From NCBI RefSeq assembly GCF_000330505.1, contig NW_004440417.1, forward strand, positions 105,730 through 125,565: 19,836 nt of DNA. Direction: 5' to 3'. This DNA comes from Entamoeba invadens IP1. Lineage: Eukaryota; Evosea; Mastigamoebida; Endamoebidae. How positions within the stretch are numbered: position 1 is the first letter of the stretch; the number at the start of each line of letters is the position of its first letter. Below are positions 7,086 through 15,776 of the stretch, piece by piece. The position numbers and the translations under genes were made by a program. The notes beneath the pieces were generated by a model. That model saw only the letters and a list, made by a program, of their open reading frames with translations. It was not told the DNA's origin and did not search any database.

Positions 7086-9836
7086 TCAATAAACATTGAA
7101 TTTGACACAATCTTCTATTCCTCTCAAACTATTTTGATTTACAGACAATGTTGAAGAACACTGAATTGTCACAAGACTATCACATCCTTTAAAACACCAC
7201 ACGCCAACTAAACTCACATACTTTGGGATGATCATATTTTTTAATGTTTTGCAATTTTCAAACGCCATGTCCCCTATCTTTTTAACACTTACTGGAATAG
7301 TAATATTTTCGAGTCGTGAGCAATTTTTGAACATGAAGTTTCTGATCTTTGTTAATGTATTTGGAAGGTTAATATTCATAAGAAATGGTAAATTTGCAAA
7401 CACCAATTTCCTTCCAAAAATCACATCTGGGTCAAATTCGATTATTTTCAAATTGGTGCATCCTCTAAAACAATTCGTTCCAATGTATGAAATGCTCTGA
7501 GGGAATATAATGGATTCAAGAATGGTAACATCACAATAACATTGACGTGGTATTTCTGTGATACTTTTCCATATTACTATTTCTTTTAACTCACAAAATT
7601 TAGCTAAATACTTATCAATAAACCACGCACCTTTCATGGGGACAAATTTGGGGTGTCGAACTAAGTTGTCGCACTTCTCAAGTGCAAAATCATCAATTTC
7701 AACTCTGTCCAATGGGGATACTATCTCAACTAAATCAATCATCCCAGAAAATGTCTTATATTTAATTTTGTCAATATCTGTTGTTAGATGTATTGAAGTT
7801 ATACCTCTGACATTTTGAAAAGCGCCAATTCCCAAATTAGTCAATCCAAGGGGCATATTGAATATTGTATTCTTAACATCTCTTTCTTTATAACCTTTGA
7901 AATAGTATTCTCCTATTTGTTTTACCCCTCCTAAACAATTTAATGACACTTTGAATTGATCTCGAACATGACGACCTGATAACACGTAACACGCTTGCCT
8001 TTTGAATAATAAGGATGGATCACATGTGTCATATGATTTATAAGAAATACATCTGTTTTCATAACTATATAGAGTATTCCATTCATTGTTAAAAATAAAA
8101 GGATCAGCTCTGTCTATTGGGTCATTCACAGTAATAGTATTATACTTAAAACCTTCTACGAAGTAATCAAGATAATAAGATGCAAATGGGTCACCACCTT
8201 CTTTATAGTGCATATCACAAACAACCTCGACATTACTCCCAAATGAATCACCAACCGTTTTCACTGATAACGACTTTAATACAATTTTCTGGCGTCCACT
8301 AATGAAACAACAAGATCGTAGTTCGTCCAAAGAAAGATTTGTCAAACTATCTGGTAAAAGAAATGTTGAACAATGCGATTCTTTGAGTTCCAAATTTAAA
8401 AGATGTAAGTCAGTCATATTAACCTTTTTATAATCAACATTAAAAAGAACAAGTGAAGTCAGTGTTGTCTTATATTTGTACAATGTATACAAGCTATCAG
8501 TTTTTAAAGAGACAACTTCGGCGTTAATATTTGAAGTAATTTGAAATGGTGAATTTGGTATAAGAATTAGTTTTTGAGTGTAGTCAACTTGTTGGGATGT
8601 AAAACTTAAAAATGCAAGTTCATCTACAAACATCGGATTAACTGATTGGTCTTCTTTTTCGTAATCAAAAAAGTCGACTCTCTCATCATCCAAAACACGT
8701 TGATTAAAGATCTGGACATCAACATTAACAATTGTAGTATCTGAACATACAATATTTGTGATGCTCAAAGAACTACAATAAACTCTGTGTGTGTTTGGTG
8801 ATATCCTAACAGTAAAATCAAGTTTCATATCTGAACTTAACGACAACATTTCAGTTTCAATTTGAGAGGCATCAACATAAGTCACTTTCTTAATACGAAT
8901 AGTAACTTGAGTGAAACGGAATGCGTACTGATTTGCAATATGTGCGATTTTGTTTATTGAATTCACACCAGTCACTAATAATTTGGGAATACCATAATAA
9001 GCAATTGGTGGACAATAAGAAGAAGTTGGCAATAAATCGATATAATTCACTGAATTCAATATAAAATTGCACTTATGAGTCAACTCTTTGAATAAATCTG
9101 GGTGCTCTTTCAGATAAGTTTCATTGTATAAATAAACAATGAAATTGAGATAAGGAGAACTTGTTATAAATTCTTTTAATTGATGAAAAAACTTATCAAT
9201 GTTATTAATTCGAGTGAATATACAGACTTTGTTGAGACTTTTCATGTTCCACAAAAACAGTCGCTGTGGCACTAACACCTCCCATATATATTCGGGATAG
9301 TCACATTCATATATGAAAAGCTCTTCACATTGTTCATATTCCATTGAATGTTCAATTAAAAACGTTGCATCAGTTTCATTTCTCACTAAAACCGTTTTTA
9401 TGTTTGAAAACACATTTGTTTTAGTTTTTGATGTGTTGGTTGATACGTTACAAAAAAATTGATTGAAATTAATTGATCGTTTTCTTTTATTCAATTTATT
9501 CCATTTTTTAGCGCTAGGATATGCTATTCTTAAAGAATACACATTGTTGGTTATACTTGGGCAAAAGCTATAAATCACCAATGGGAGGTACAGCGTTTGT
9601 ATGTTCGAAAAGAGTTTCATGATTCTTCTTATATATCGGGACGCCACATCAACACAATAAGAATTATCTAATAATTCCCAGTCTAAGAATTTGTGTTTTA
9701 CATACGAATTGATTTTCATTCGGTGTAAAACTTGAACACATTTTGTATTAACACATGAAAAGTTGATAAGCGCTTCAATCGTGTTAATATATAATACTAC
9801 ATTCATTAGAAAGACTTCCTCAATCCTTTTACTCAT
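7086..9836 (-). CDS. BspA-like leucine-rich-repeat protein (LRR_5 type)
   Basis: This 916-residue protein starts at an ATG with no signal peptide, with an N-terminus (MSKRIEEVFLMNVVLYINTI) like that of many intracellular LRR proteins of Entamoeba. The C-terminal third, from about residue 650 to 905, holds successive repeats of roughly 22-23 residues of the BspA/LRR_5 type. These have the pattern I-P-x-S-V-x-x-I-G-x-x-A-F-x-x-C-x-x-L, clearly seen in segments such as ITIPVSVKKIGDMAFENC. The middle is divergent, with scattered leucine-rich stretches. Such repeats form a solenoid for protein binding. The family is greatly expanded in Entamoeba and Trichomonas, and one surface member is described in E. 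histolytica; here no membrane segment or C-terminal lipid motif is seen, so a cytosolic role is inferred. The 5' end faces the MRH gene across a 293-bp divergent promoter region. Confidence 0.9.
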   Translation of the reverse strand: MSKRIEEVFLMNVVLYINTIEALINFSCVNTKCVQVLHRMKINSYVKHKFLDWELLDNSYCVDVASRYIRRIMKLFSNIQTLYLPLVIYSFCPSITNNVYSLRIAYPSAKKWNKLNKRKRSINFNQFFCNVSTNTSKTKTNVFSNIKTVLVRNETDATFLIEHSMEYEQCEELFIYECDYPEYIWEVLVPQRLFLWNMKSLNKVCIFTRINNIDKFFHQLKEFITSSPYLNFIVYLYNETYLKEHPDLFKELTHKCNFILNSVNYIDLLPTSSYCPPIAYYGIPKLLVTGVNSINKIAHIANQYAFRFTQVTIRIKKVTYVDASQIETEMLSLSSDMKLDFTVRISPNTHRVYCSSLSITNIVCSDTTIVNVDVQIFNQRVLDDERVDFFDYEKEDQSVNPMFVDELAFLSFTSQQVDYTQKLILIPNSPFQITSNINAEVVSLKTDSLYTLYKYKTTLTSLVLFNVDYKKVNMTDLHLLNLELKESHCSTFLLPDSLTNLSLDELRSCCFISGRQKIVLKSLSVKTVGDSFGSNVEVVCDMHYKEGGDPFASYYLDYFVEGFKYNTITVNDPIDRADPFIFNNEWNTLYSYENRCISYKSYDTCDPSLLFKRQACYVLSGRHVRDQFKVSLNCLGGVKQIGEYYFKGYKERDVKNTIFNMPLGLTNLGIGAFQNVRGITSIHLTTDIDKIKYKTFSGMIDLVEIVSPLDRVEIDDFALEKCDNLVRHPKFVPMKGAWFIDKYLAKFCELKEIVIWKSITEIPRQCYCDVTILESIIFPQSISYIGTNCFRGCTNLKIIEFDPDVIFGRKLVFANLPFLMNINLPNTLTKIRNFMFKNCSRLENITIPVSVKKIGDMAFENCKTLKNMIIPKYVSLVGVWCFKGCDSLVTIQCSSTLSVNQNSLRGIEDCVKFNVY

Positions 9837-10129
9837 GTACTCTAATGTTCTTTTTTGATTAAAAGTTTGTTATATTCAAAGTCGTTTTATTCAAAAACAA
9901 AAACTTTGAGTCTTGACCTATTGAAAATGTACTATAAATCATAGTTTATAGAACAATATTTTTACATATAAAACCTTAAATAACGTACCATATATTATTA
10001 TTAAATAAATATTATAATACTATAACTAAAAAACTATATACATATAATTAATAAAATTAATAAATATACTATTTTTTCCCCATCATTTTTTATCGTTACA
10101 GAATTTGTTGTTAAAACTTTTAAACCCAC
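9837..10129. promoter_or_regulatory. divergent promoter region, LRR and MRH genes
   Basis: This AT-rich 293-bp gap serves the 5' ends of both neighbours. It contains inverted arms CTATAAA (9932-9938) and TTTATAG (9945-9951) followed by GAAC (9951-9954), a core-promoter motif of Entamoeba. On the MRH side, CTTTTAAAC lies within 20 bases of the ATG and may be a TATA-like box. No gene is visible. Confidence 0.4.
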
Positions 10130-10755
10130 ATGACACTTCTTGTATTGTCGTTTCTCTGTCTTTCCTCATTTGCGCGATACCCTTGCACCAACGGCGTTTT
10201 TGACTTCTCCCCAATGATTGCCTTAAAGTGTGTTTTGTGTGTATCTCCTTTAATTATAAATACTCAATTCTAGTGGTAATTATTATACACTTGACACCCC
10301 CGATGGTACTGTTCTCCTCAATTTGTGTGAGCCTCTCAACCTCAATGGTTCTAAAACTCACAACACAGCAATTGTTGATAATGACACCATCACTCCCATC
10401 ACTTACATCTCCACACAAACAATTTCTGTTTATGACGATTATGTAGTCTTCGAGTACATTCACCCCAATGACATCCGACATCGTGCCAAAGTGACAGTGA
10501 TGTGTGAAAACACTGCGACGCAACTCACTGCTTTTTCCCAAGAAGCTTCCTTTTATTATTTGTTTGTTTTTTCTTGTTATAATCATCACAATGACACGCA
10601 GTACAATGGCCTCCAAATATGCGTGTGTGAAGTCACATCAGTCGCATGAGGTCTCCGCCCTCTTCATGTTTCTTATAGGTATTATCCTAGTCTTTTCCAT
10701 CGCTCTTCTCCTCTCGTACCTTCCAAACCAATATGAAATCCAAAAAATTGATTAA
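10130..10755 (+). CDS. MRH/ATG27-like type I membrane protein, three exons
   Basis: Joining 10130-10227, 10274-10561 and 10602-10755 gives a 179-residue protein. Intron 1 (10228-10273, 46 bp) runs GTGTGT...TAG, and intron 2 (10562-10601, 40 bp) runs GTTTGT...CAG. Both keep frame, and both junctions rebuild family motifs. Layout: signal peptide about 1-15 (MTLLVLSFLCLSSFA); a luminal domain with C-TNGVFDFSP, the YYTLDTP and CEPL segments, a central CEN, and the FTMASKYAC segment typical of mannose-6-phosphate-receptor-homology (MRH) domains; one membrane span about 147-168; an 11-residue cytosolic tail. Such proteins sort glycoproteins or act in Golgi-endosome traffic (family knowledge). Lectin activity is not shown by the sequence; an ATG27-like role is equally possible. 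The stop lies 13 bp from the convergent pseudokinase stop. Confidence 0.8.
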
Positions 10756-10768
10756 CTGTCTAATTAAT
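10756..10768. terminator. 13-bp convergent 3' junction with shared polyA motif
   Basis: Only 13 bases separate the stop codons of the MRH gene (+) and the pseudokinase (-). They contain the start of TAATTAATTTA (10761-10771), which carries the Entamoeba poly(A)-site motif TAATT on both strands because it is palindromic. Both mRNAs probably end in this region or inside the opposing coding sequence. Confidence 0.4.
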
Positions 10769-12026
10769 TTATTGTGAGTAGTCTTTGATAATATCATTAA
10801 GTTTCGCAACTATAACATTAAACTTCGGGCGCTTGCTTTGGTCATGTTGCCAACACTCCGCTATCAAGTCGACAATCCCTCTTGGAAATGGACTATCAGT
10901 TAAACTCAACCTCTCGCCCGCACACACCTTTTGTTGGATTTGCGCATTCGACAAGTCTTTGTATGGGACCTCATTGGTGAATATGTGGTACATCGTCATC
11001 GCAAATGAATACACATCAATAGGCAATCCATGTTCTTTCATCTCCATTACCTCGGGCGCCATGTACTGATACGTTCCTGGACTTTTCTTGATTAACTCGC
11101 CCTTCTTCAATCGGTAAGTAGTTGTCAAGTCGTGAAGCTTCACAGTGCATTTCCCTTCGTTTGTGATGTCGTGATGGACAACTCGTAATTTGCTTGGCTT
11201 CACATTTCGATGAATGATATCGTGTGAGCTTAAGTATAAGAGTGCATTGGCGCAGTCAGAACAACACTTCAGTAAGAATACAGTCCCATACTTCTCGGTC
11301 TGCATCATAGTCTGCAAATCTTTGACAGTATCTCCGTCAAGTAAGATAGTGGATGACGTTAAGACTATACCTACCATACCTAAAATGTCGGGGTGGTGGA
11401 TGTCTCTATAGAGATTTTGGATCGAGTAATAATCTTCCATTTCAAATTTGTCCTCCACGTTATATTTGAATGCAACAACATTCTCGTTCTTCACCATGGA
11501 AAGGACGCCATCAATCATCCCAACACGGAACTGCTCTTCGTCAGACGCTTTCACTATTTCTTTCTCATTATACGCCGGAACTACACCTTCCAATTGGAAT
11601 CGCAACGCTCGAACTACAGCATCACCACCCATCAATGCTTTCTTCTTTAAACAAAATTGGACCTGCCCAGTCAACCCCATGGTCGCATATTGATGGAACT
11701 TCAATGATATCACTATACTGACACGTTCACCTTTCTTAATGGTGTGCTTGTCATTGTCGACAGTCAATGTATACTTCGGCGACTCAGAAGTCTGAATGGA
11801 CAACTTGTATGTGGCGTCGGTCTTATTGTAGAAGCCAATGGTCTCTGTCAGTGGTATACCCTGAATGGCGTAATTACTGCCGAACGTCAACTTCTCTACT
11901 TTCTTGATGTTAATTGTGATAAACATGTCAAATATATTTAAAACAAACCGGTTCTAGTGTCAGCGCAAACTCGCTGTCAAAAGTCGTTGAGGTTGAATTG
12001 CTCAGTGGTTGGCCTTTCGAACTCAT
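10769..12026 (-). CDS. MSP-like domain fused to TKL pseudokinase, two exons
   Basis: Exon 1 (12026-11949, 26 codons) and exon 2 (11902-10769) join across a 46-bp intron (11903-11948, GTTTGT...AAG), giving 403 residues. The longest ORF starts at 11926, but that ATG lies inside the intron. The spliced junction ...FALTLEP/KVEKLTFG restores the opening strand of the MSP/Ig-like beta-sandwich (about 18-125), a domain found before kinase domains in Entamoeba. The kinase domain (about 150-403) has a degenerate glycine loop, the VAIK-like VAFK Lys (about 172), HRNVKPSK in place of HRDxKxxN (catalytic Asp to Asn, metal-binding Asn to Lys), HDLT in place of DFG, and an intact APE (MAPE). Key catalytic residues are therefore missing, and a scaffold or regulator role is inferred. 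A stop (TAG) directly precedes the exon 1 ATG. It is convergent with the MRH gene. Confidence 0.87.
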
Positions 12027-12432
12027 CTACAGTATCTACTCTTTTTTTTTAGTTTCGAAAGCTCCCTTCTTTATTTACTTTTCACTTATTAGAACTGAAC
12101 TATATTTCTCCATCAGAAAAAGTCCTTAAATCAGTGCCCAATTACTTATGAATAACTGGTTTATTAGACAAAGAAAAACAAATAATAAAAGTATTATAAA
12201 AAATAAGACAAATCTAAAATAAAAATCTTGTTTGAAATTTGAAAAAAAAAGGAAAAAAAAAAGAATAAAAGAGAAGTTGTTATATTATACTTTAATAATT
12301 AATTAATTAATAATAATATTTTTTTTAATTTTAACTGGTTTTGTAGTACAAACTATATTAACAATAACAAAAATATAAATAAAAATATAATTAAATGGTT
12401 TATAAACATTAATAACAATACTAGTATAGTTA
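12027..12432. other. intergenic region upstream of the pseudokinase
   Basis: This 406-bp stretch separates the pseudokinase 5' end from the 3' end of the next minus-strand gene. The part nearest the pseudokinase holds its promoter: on the minus strand AAGTAAATAAAG lies 40-60 bases upstream of the ATG as a TATA-like candidate. The rest (12170-12432) is A/T runs only. I see no gene or RNA signature. Confidence 0.6.
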
Positions 12433-14406
12433 TTAAGTGTTATGGGCGAATTTAATGAATTTTTTTTCAATCACAAATTTTATTTTTTTGACAATTTCTT
12501 GAAAGTGAAAATCTGCAGATTTGATGAAGAGTTGACAAAGCGATTCAATCGTTTTGTCATTTACGTAGTTGCCAATAAAAGAAAAGGAAAGTGGTTGCGT
12601 ATAAAGATCAAACAACAGATATGTTGCATGCTTACAAAATGAAATTGGATAGTTGGTGTGTGTTGAAAATAAATTTTTTAAAAACGTGATACTAAACACA
12701 AATAGTTCTTTACACCCATTGTTGTGCTTAATTAACACCTTTAGTAATTTGAATAGTTCACTAATTATATCAAAACAAAGTTCGTTTTGTAATAAAGAAG
12801 ATTTCTGCGCTATGACACGGACAATTCCAAAGAGTCGAGAGAGAAACAAAACGCATAAATCTTTTTGGTCATAGAGCATATCATATATTCCTTCCAATAA
12901 CAATATGCAACCAAAACTCATTTTTACATTTGTTATATAAGACAAAAGGTTTCCAAATATGTCGGGAGAGTGGATCACATAATGAGTTCTTCTTATAAAA
13001 TCTCCAATAGAAAAGACGGCTATTCCTTTTATAAGTTGCACATTAGAATGAATGTACATATTATAAAGAACTTGGAGCTCAAAACTCACACATTTCTCAC
13101 TTTTATAATACATCAGAAAAACACCCATTAAAAGAGCTATTTGGTCGGGTATCACATTCCATAGAAATTTTATTCTTTTTATTGTTAATTGTATAACATT
13201 CTCTTCTTCTACGACTTCTCCCATCTTGTAAATACAATTTCTAAACAACATTATGGCAAGCTTCAAAACATTAACTTTGTTTAATAAAAGTCCTTCAATG
13301 AGTTGTAAGTAAATAACCTTCGCGTACTTCGTGTCGAGCTTTTTGATGATTTCAAATACAAGTGTAGTGCAATCGACAATTAGTTTTTCACTAGTTGTGT
13401 GAAAGAAAATTGTTAACACCACTTGTACAATTTTCAAGACCACAAAATCAGACGGGGTGACGCGATTGCTTGTAAATACAGGCACAACACTTTTCAAAAA
13501 GAAGAGGATGCTTTCATCCCCAATTTCTTTCCATTTATTGACAACATTGAGTACTAAAGACACGACAAAATCACTATCTTCTAAGTCAACTCGTCGTTTA
13601 ATAACTCTATTAATACCATATAATGCTTCTTTCTGAATAGTGCTCTCTTTGTCGAAGATACAATTTCCAAGTAGAATAACATAAAAGAGGACATTGTCTT
13701 TATTGTACTGATGAAGTAATAAATTTGAGAGCGAAAACACTGCACTCCACCGTTTAGCGACAGAACAGTCACTTAAAAACATTTTATGTTTCTCAATTAA
13801 TAAAGTGATGTTGTCAGAAGGTATTTCACATAAAACTAACTCTAATGTCTCTTTCAAGTAATCGACAGACTCCATTTCTGTTCTCGAGAAGTTGGACTCA
13901 AACATCAAATGTGCACAGAAGGTGATTATTAACTCATAGAGCCTTATTGTTGTTTCTGCATCAATTTGTCGCTTCTCGAGACCCATCACAAAGTTCTTGT
14001 TCTGTTTACGCACAAGATAAGCCCACACTAACAAACAACACGAAGCTCCTACAGACTCTTTGTGTTGTGTTTTAAGCACAAACTCGTGTTCGGTGAGGGA
14101 TAAGACCATTTTGCCAAAGTAAAAGAAGTTGGTGTAATTCTCCTTAACAAGAAGAAAGACAGTAGTAAGTCCAATAAATCTAATGTAATCGTTCTTGTCA
14201 TCCAAAACAGGTTGTAAAATACTTGCGACAAATTGCTTTGATTCTGTGGATGTGAACAGTGAGAAAAATTCATTTCGAATTTCAACTGCTTTTTGAATGC
14301 GAGTTGTGACGAGTTTGTCTTGGTAAGTTCCGTTTTTGTTGATCAAGTACGCTTCACATAATAACAAGTACTTTTTCATCTCATTATTATAAGATGAAAT
14401 TTTCAT
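12433..14406 (-). CDS. unidentified alpha-helical repeat-like protein
   Basis: This is a single-exon gene of about 657 codons. The first true ATG is at 14406, preceded in frame by a TGA seven codons upstream. I do not recognise the family. The protein is almost entirely composed of amphipathic helices rich in Leu, Ile, Val, Phe and Lys, with hydrophobic positions spaced as in ARM/HEAT-type solenoids (for example SVAKRWSAVFSLSNLLLHQY and STIQKEALYGINRVIKRR, each followed by another helix). No signal peptide, clear membrane span, zinc site or catalytic motif is seen. A cytosolic or nuclear scaffold or transport adaptor is possible, but nothing in the sequence decides it. Neighbours are co-oriented but have independent promoters. 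Confidence 0.8.
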   Translation of the reverse strand: MKISSYNNEMKKYLLLCEAYLINKNGTYQDKLVTTRIQKAVEIRNEFFSLFTSTESKQFVASILQPVLDDKNDYIRFIGLTTVFLLVKENYTNFFYFGKMVLSLTEHEFVLKTQHKESVGASCCLLVWAYLVRKQNKNFVMGLEKRQIDAETTIRLYELIITFCAHLMFESNFSRTEMESVDYLKETLELVLCEIPSDNITLLIEKHKMFLSDCSVAKRWSAVFSLSNLLLHQYNKDNVLFYVILLGNCIFDKESTIQKEALYGINRVIKRRVDLEDSDFVVSLVLNVVNKWKEIGDESILFFLKSVVPVFTSNRVTPSDFVVLKIVQVVLTIFFHTTSEKLIVDCTTLVFEIIKKLDTKYAKVIYLQLIEGLLLNKVNVLKLAIMLFRNCIYKMGEVVEEENVIQLTIKRIKFLWNVIPDQIALLMGVFLMYYKSEKCVSFELQVLYNMYIHSNVQLIKGIAVFSIGDFIRRTHYVIHSPDIFGNLLSYITNVKMSFGCILLLEGIYDMLYDQKDLCVLFLSRLFGIVRVIAQKSSLLQNELCFDIISELFKLLKVLIKHNNGCKELFVFSITFLKNLFSTHTNYPISFCKHATYLLFDLYTQPLSFSFIGNYVNDKTIESLCQLFIKSADFHFQEIVKKIKFVIEKKFIKFAHNT

Positions 14407-14563
14407 ATACAAGTGTATTCCTCAATCGTTTTCTCTTCACTTTTTTAATTCAACTTTTATTTTTTGTTCATGTTAAATATAATAACTAATAAATAATAAT
14501 AAAAAAGTGGTTTATAAAAAAGCCAATTGAATAGTAATAATGGAATAGGAAGAAACTATTCAC

Positions 14564-15094
14564 TTATTCCCACTGCATTGCTGAAATTTCTTTGTAATTG
14601 ATGGTGTCCTCCCCAGTAAATAAACAACTACTATATTGTGTTGTGTCGTCATATTTCTGATTGAAAAAAGGGGATACTACAGACTTCCCGTCGTTTTTTA
14701 TTGAGAAGCACTTCTTTATTTCAAGAACGTTGGTGTGATCATTGTTTGGGAAGACACAAAGTGTCATCCCTTTCTTTTCTTTTCTCTTCAACGCAGTCGG
14801 CTCCGTGTTGAAAGGATTATTTAAAGTGAAGACAAAATGTTTTGAAGTGTCTTTCACATACTCTGGGTGGGGTTTTGGAGACGGAATAAGACCAGAAATG
14901 AACGCACCAAAGCTATATCCTTCATTTGTTATTATTAGAAACAATATATTTTTCTTCCCACAAATTCGTTCATTGATTATTTGTGTCGACACACCATCTT
15001 TTAAGCTATTGTATATCTCTCCTCCATGTTTAAGTCCAGTCCATTGAGCAATAGTGGTATAATATTTTTTTGTGATACTTTCTGTGGTAGCCAT
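14564..15094 (-). CDS. small TLDc-domain protein
   Basis: The 176-residue product has the core of a TLDc domain and little else. It shows a start segment with ICGKKNILFLIIT, the GYSFGAFISG segment (about 60-70, equivalent to the GxxFGxY strand), KHFVFTLNNP (about 85-95, the FLFSLxNP motif), an Asn-rich region and a C-terminal FTGEDTINYKEISAMQW resembling the closing strand before the IEVW motif. TLDc proteins act in oxidative-stress resistance or bind V-ATPase in other eukaryotes. The short, stand-alone form is common in Entamoeba, where its role is unclear. The start is the first ATG. The promoter has TATTAAAAAC on the minus strand about 20-30 bp upstream (15112-15122) and a GAAC palindrome beyond it. 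Confidence 0.75.
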   Translation of the reverse strand: MATTESITKKYYTTIAQWTGLKHGGEIYNSLKDGVSTQIINERICGKKNILFLIITNEGYSFGAFISGLIPSPKPHPEYVKDTSKHFVFTLNNPFNTEPTALKRKEKKGMTLCVFPNNDHTNVLEIKKCFSIKNDGKSVVSPFFNQKYDDTTQYSSCLFTGEDTINYKEISAMQWE

Positions 15095-15126
15095 ACCAAT
15101 TCAATCAACCAGTTTTTAATATCCAT

Positions 15127-15151
15127 CAGTTCTTCTTCAATTCAAGAACTG
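15127..15151. promoter_or_regulatory. GAAC-containing palindrome upstream of the TLDc gene
   Basis: CAGTTCTT (15127-15134) and AAGAACTG (15144-15151) are perfect 8-bp inverted arms with a 9-base spacer, 33-57 bp upstream of the TLDc ATG. Each arm contains GAAC, the third core-promoter element of Entamoeba, in opposite orientation, so one copy faces the gene. The symmetric doubling is unusual and suggests a dimeric binding site. Confidence 0.45.
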
Positions 15152-15776
15152 TTGGCTTGGTTTTAATCACTCTCTTATTTATAGACTCTACTTTCTGGTT
15201 TATATTTATTTAATTTAAATTTACTAATAAAGATATTATAATTATAGAAACACATTCACACAAATATTCAAAAATGTAGGTGTTTTTACTATTTTTAAAC
15301 TAGTTCTTGTTCTTCACAAAACATTTAAGGTTTTATTTTTAATTAAATTTACTATATTGGCACAACTAAATATAAACTAGAATTAAATTAAAAAGTAATT
15401 ATACATATATATATACAAACATGTGGTGTTAGTTCTGAGACAAAATGAATAACTTCTCATCCCTCCCCGCATATAACACCTTCTTCTCGTTGACCATCGT
15501 CCCATGACGAAACAGGTTACCCTGTTAGTTCGGTTGATCATTTTTACTCTTGCAATGCGCCTTTCGGAAACCTCATCTCTTCGAAATTTCCTCCAAAGCA
15601 CTGCTCTTGATTTTTCAAGTTCTTTTGATTTTTACTCAATACAACTTATAGTTAATTTAATACTATTTTAACTAATGTGTGTTCTATTGAAAATGACTAG
15701 TATTTTTTATTATTTATTATTATTTAAAAACAAGTCAATAAAACAAAACTATATTTAGTAGTTTCGTTATGGTATT
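15152..15776. other. intergenic region between TLDc and DHHC genes
   Basis: About 625 bp without a supported protein gene. The outer parts are A/T-rich. The centre (15421-15620) is a distinct island of roughly 45% GC with many short perfect inverted repeats, described separately. A 72-codon minus-strand ORF (15383-15601) spans the island but has an Arg-rich, non-protein-like composition. Confidence 0.6.
15421..15620. ncRNA. candidate structured RNA gene in a GC-elevated island
   Basis: At least five local stems occur in 200 bp. GGTGTTA (15425-15431) pairs with TAACACC (15474-15480) and encloses TGAGA (15436-15440) with TCTCA (15455-15459). TCGTC (15497-15501) pairs with GACGA (15506-15510). 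AACAGG (15511-15516) pairs with CCTGTT (15521-15526), and read on the minus strand its loop is GTAA, a GNRA tetraloop. GCAATGC (15552-15558) pairs with GCACTGC (15598-15604, one wobble on the minus strand) and encloses GGAAA/TTTCC. CTTGA (15606-15610) pairs with TCAAG (15615-15619). The GNRA loop and the wobble favour the minus strand. I could not match it to tRNA, 5S, SRP, RNase P or U snRNAs. A decayed gene fragment is the main alternative. Confidence 0.4.

Noticed and set aside
11960..12040. tRNA-like TTCGAA segment on the plus strand
   Set aside because: No T-stem or acceptor stem pairs; the segment is explained as exon 1 of the pseudokinase on the minus strand.
15383..15601. 72-codon minus-strand ORF, Arg-rich
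   Set aside because: Arg/Cys/Met pattern looks like translated structured RNA or random frame; ends in low-complexity A/T sequence.
15545..15605. U4 snRNA-like stretch on the minus strand (GATGAGGTTTCCGA...GGCGCATTGC)
   Set aside because: Resembles the U4 5' stem-loop core, but the U6-pairing segments and a proper Sm site are missing and the flanking stem differs from U4.
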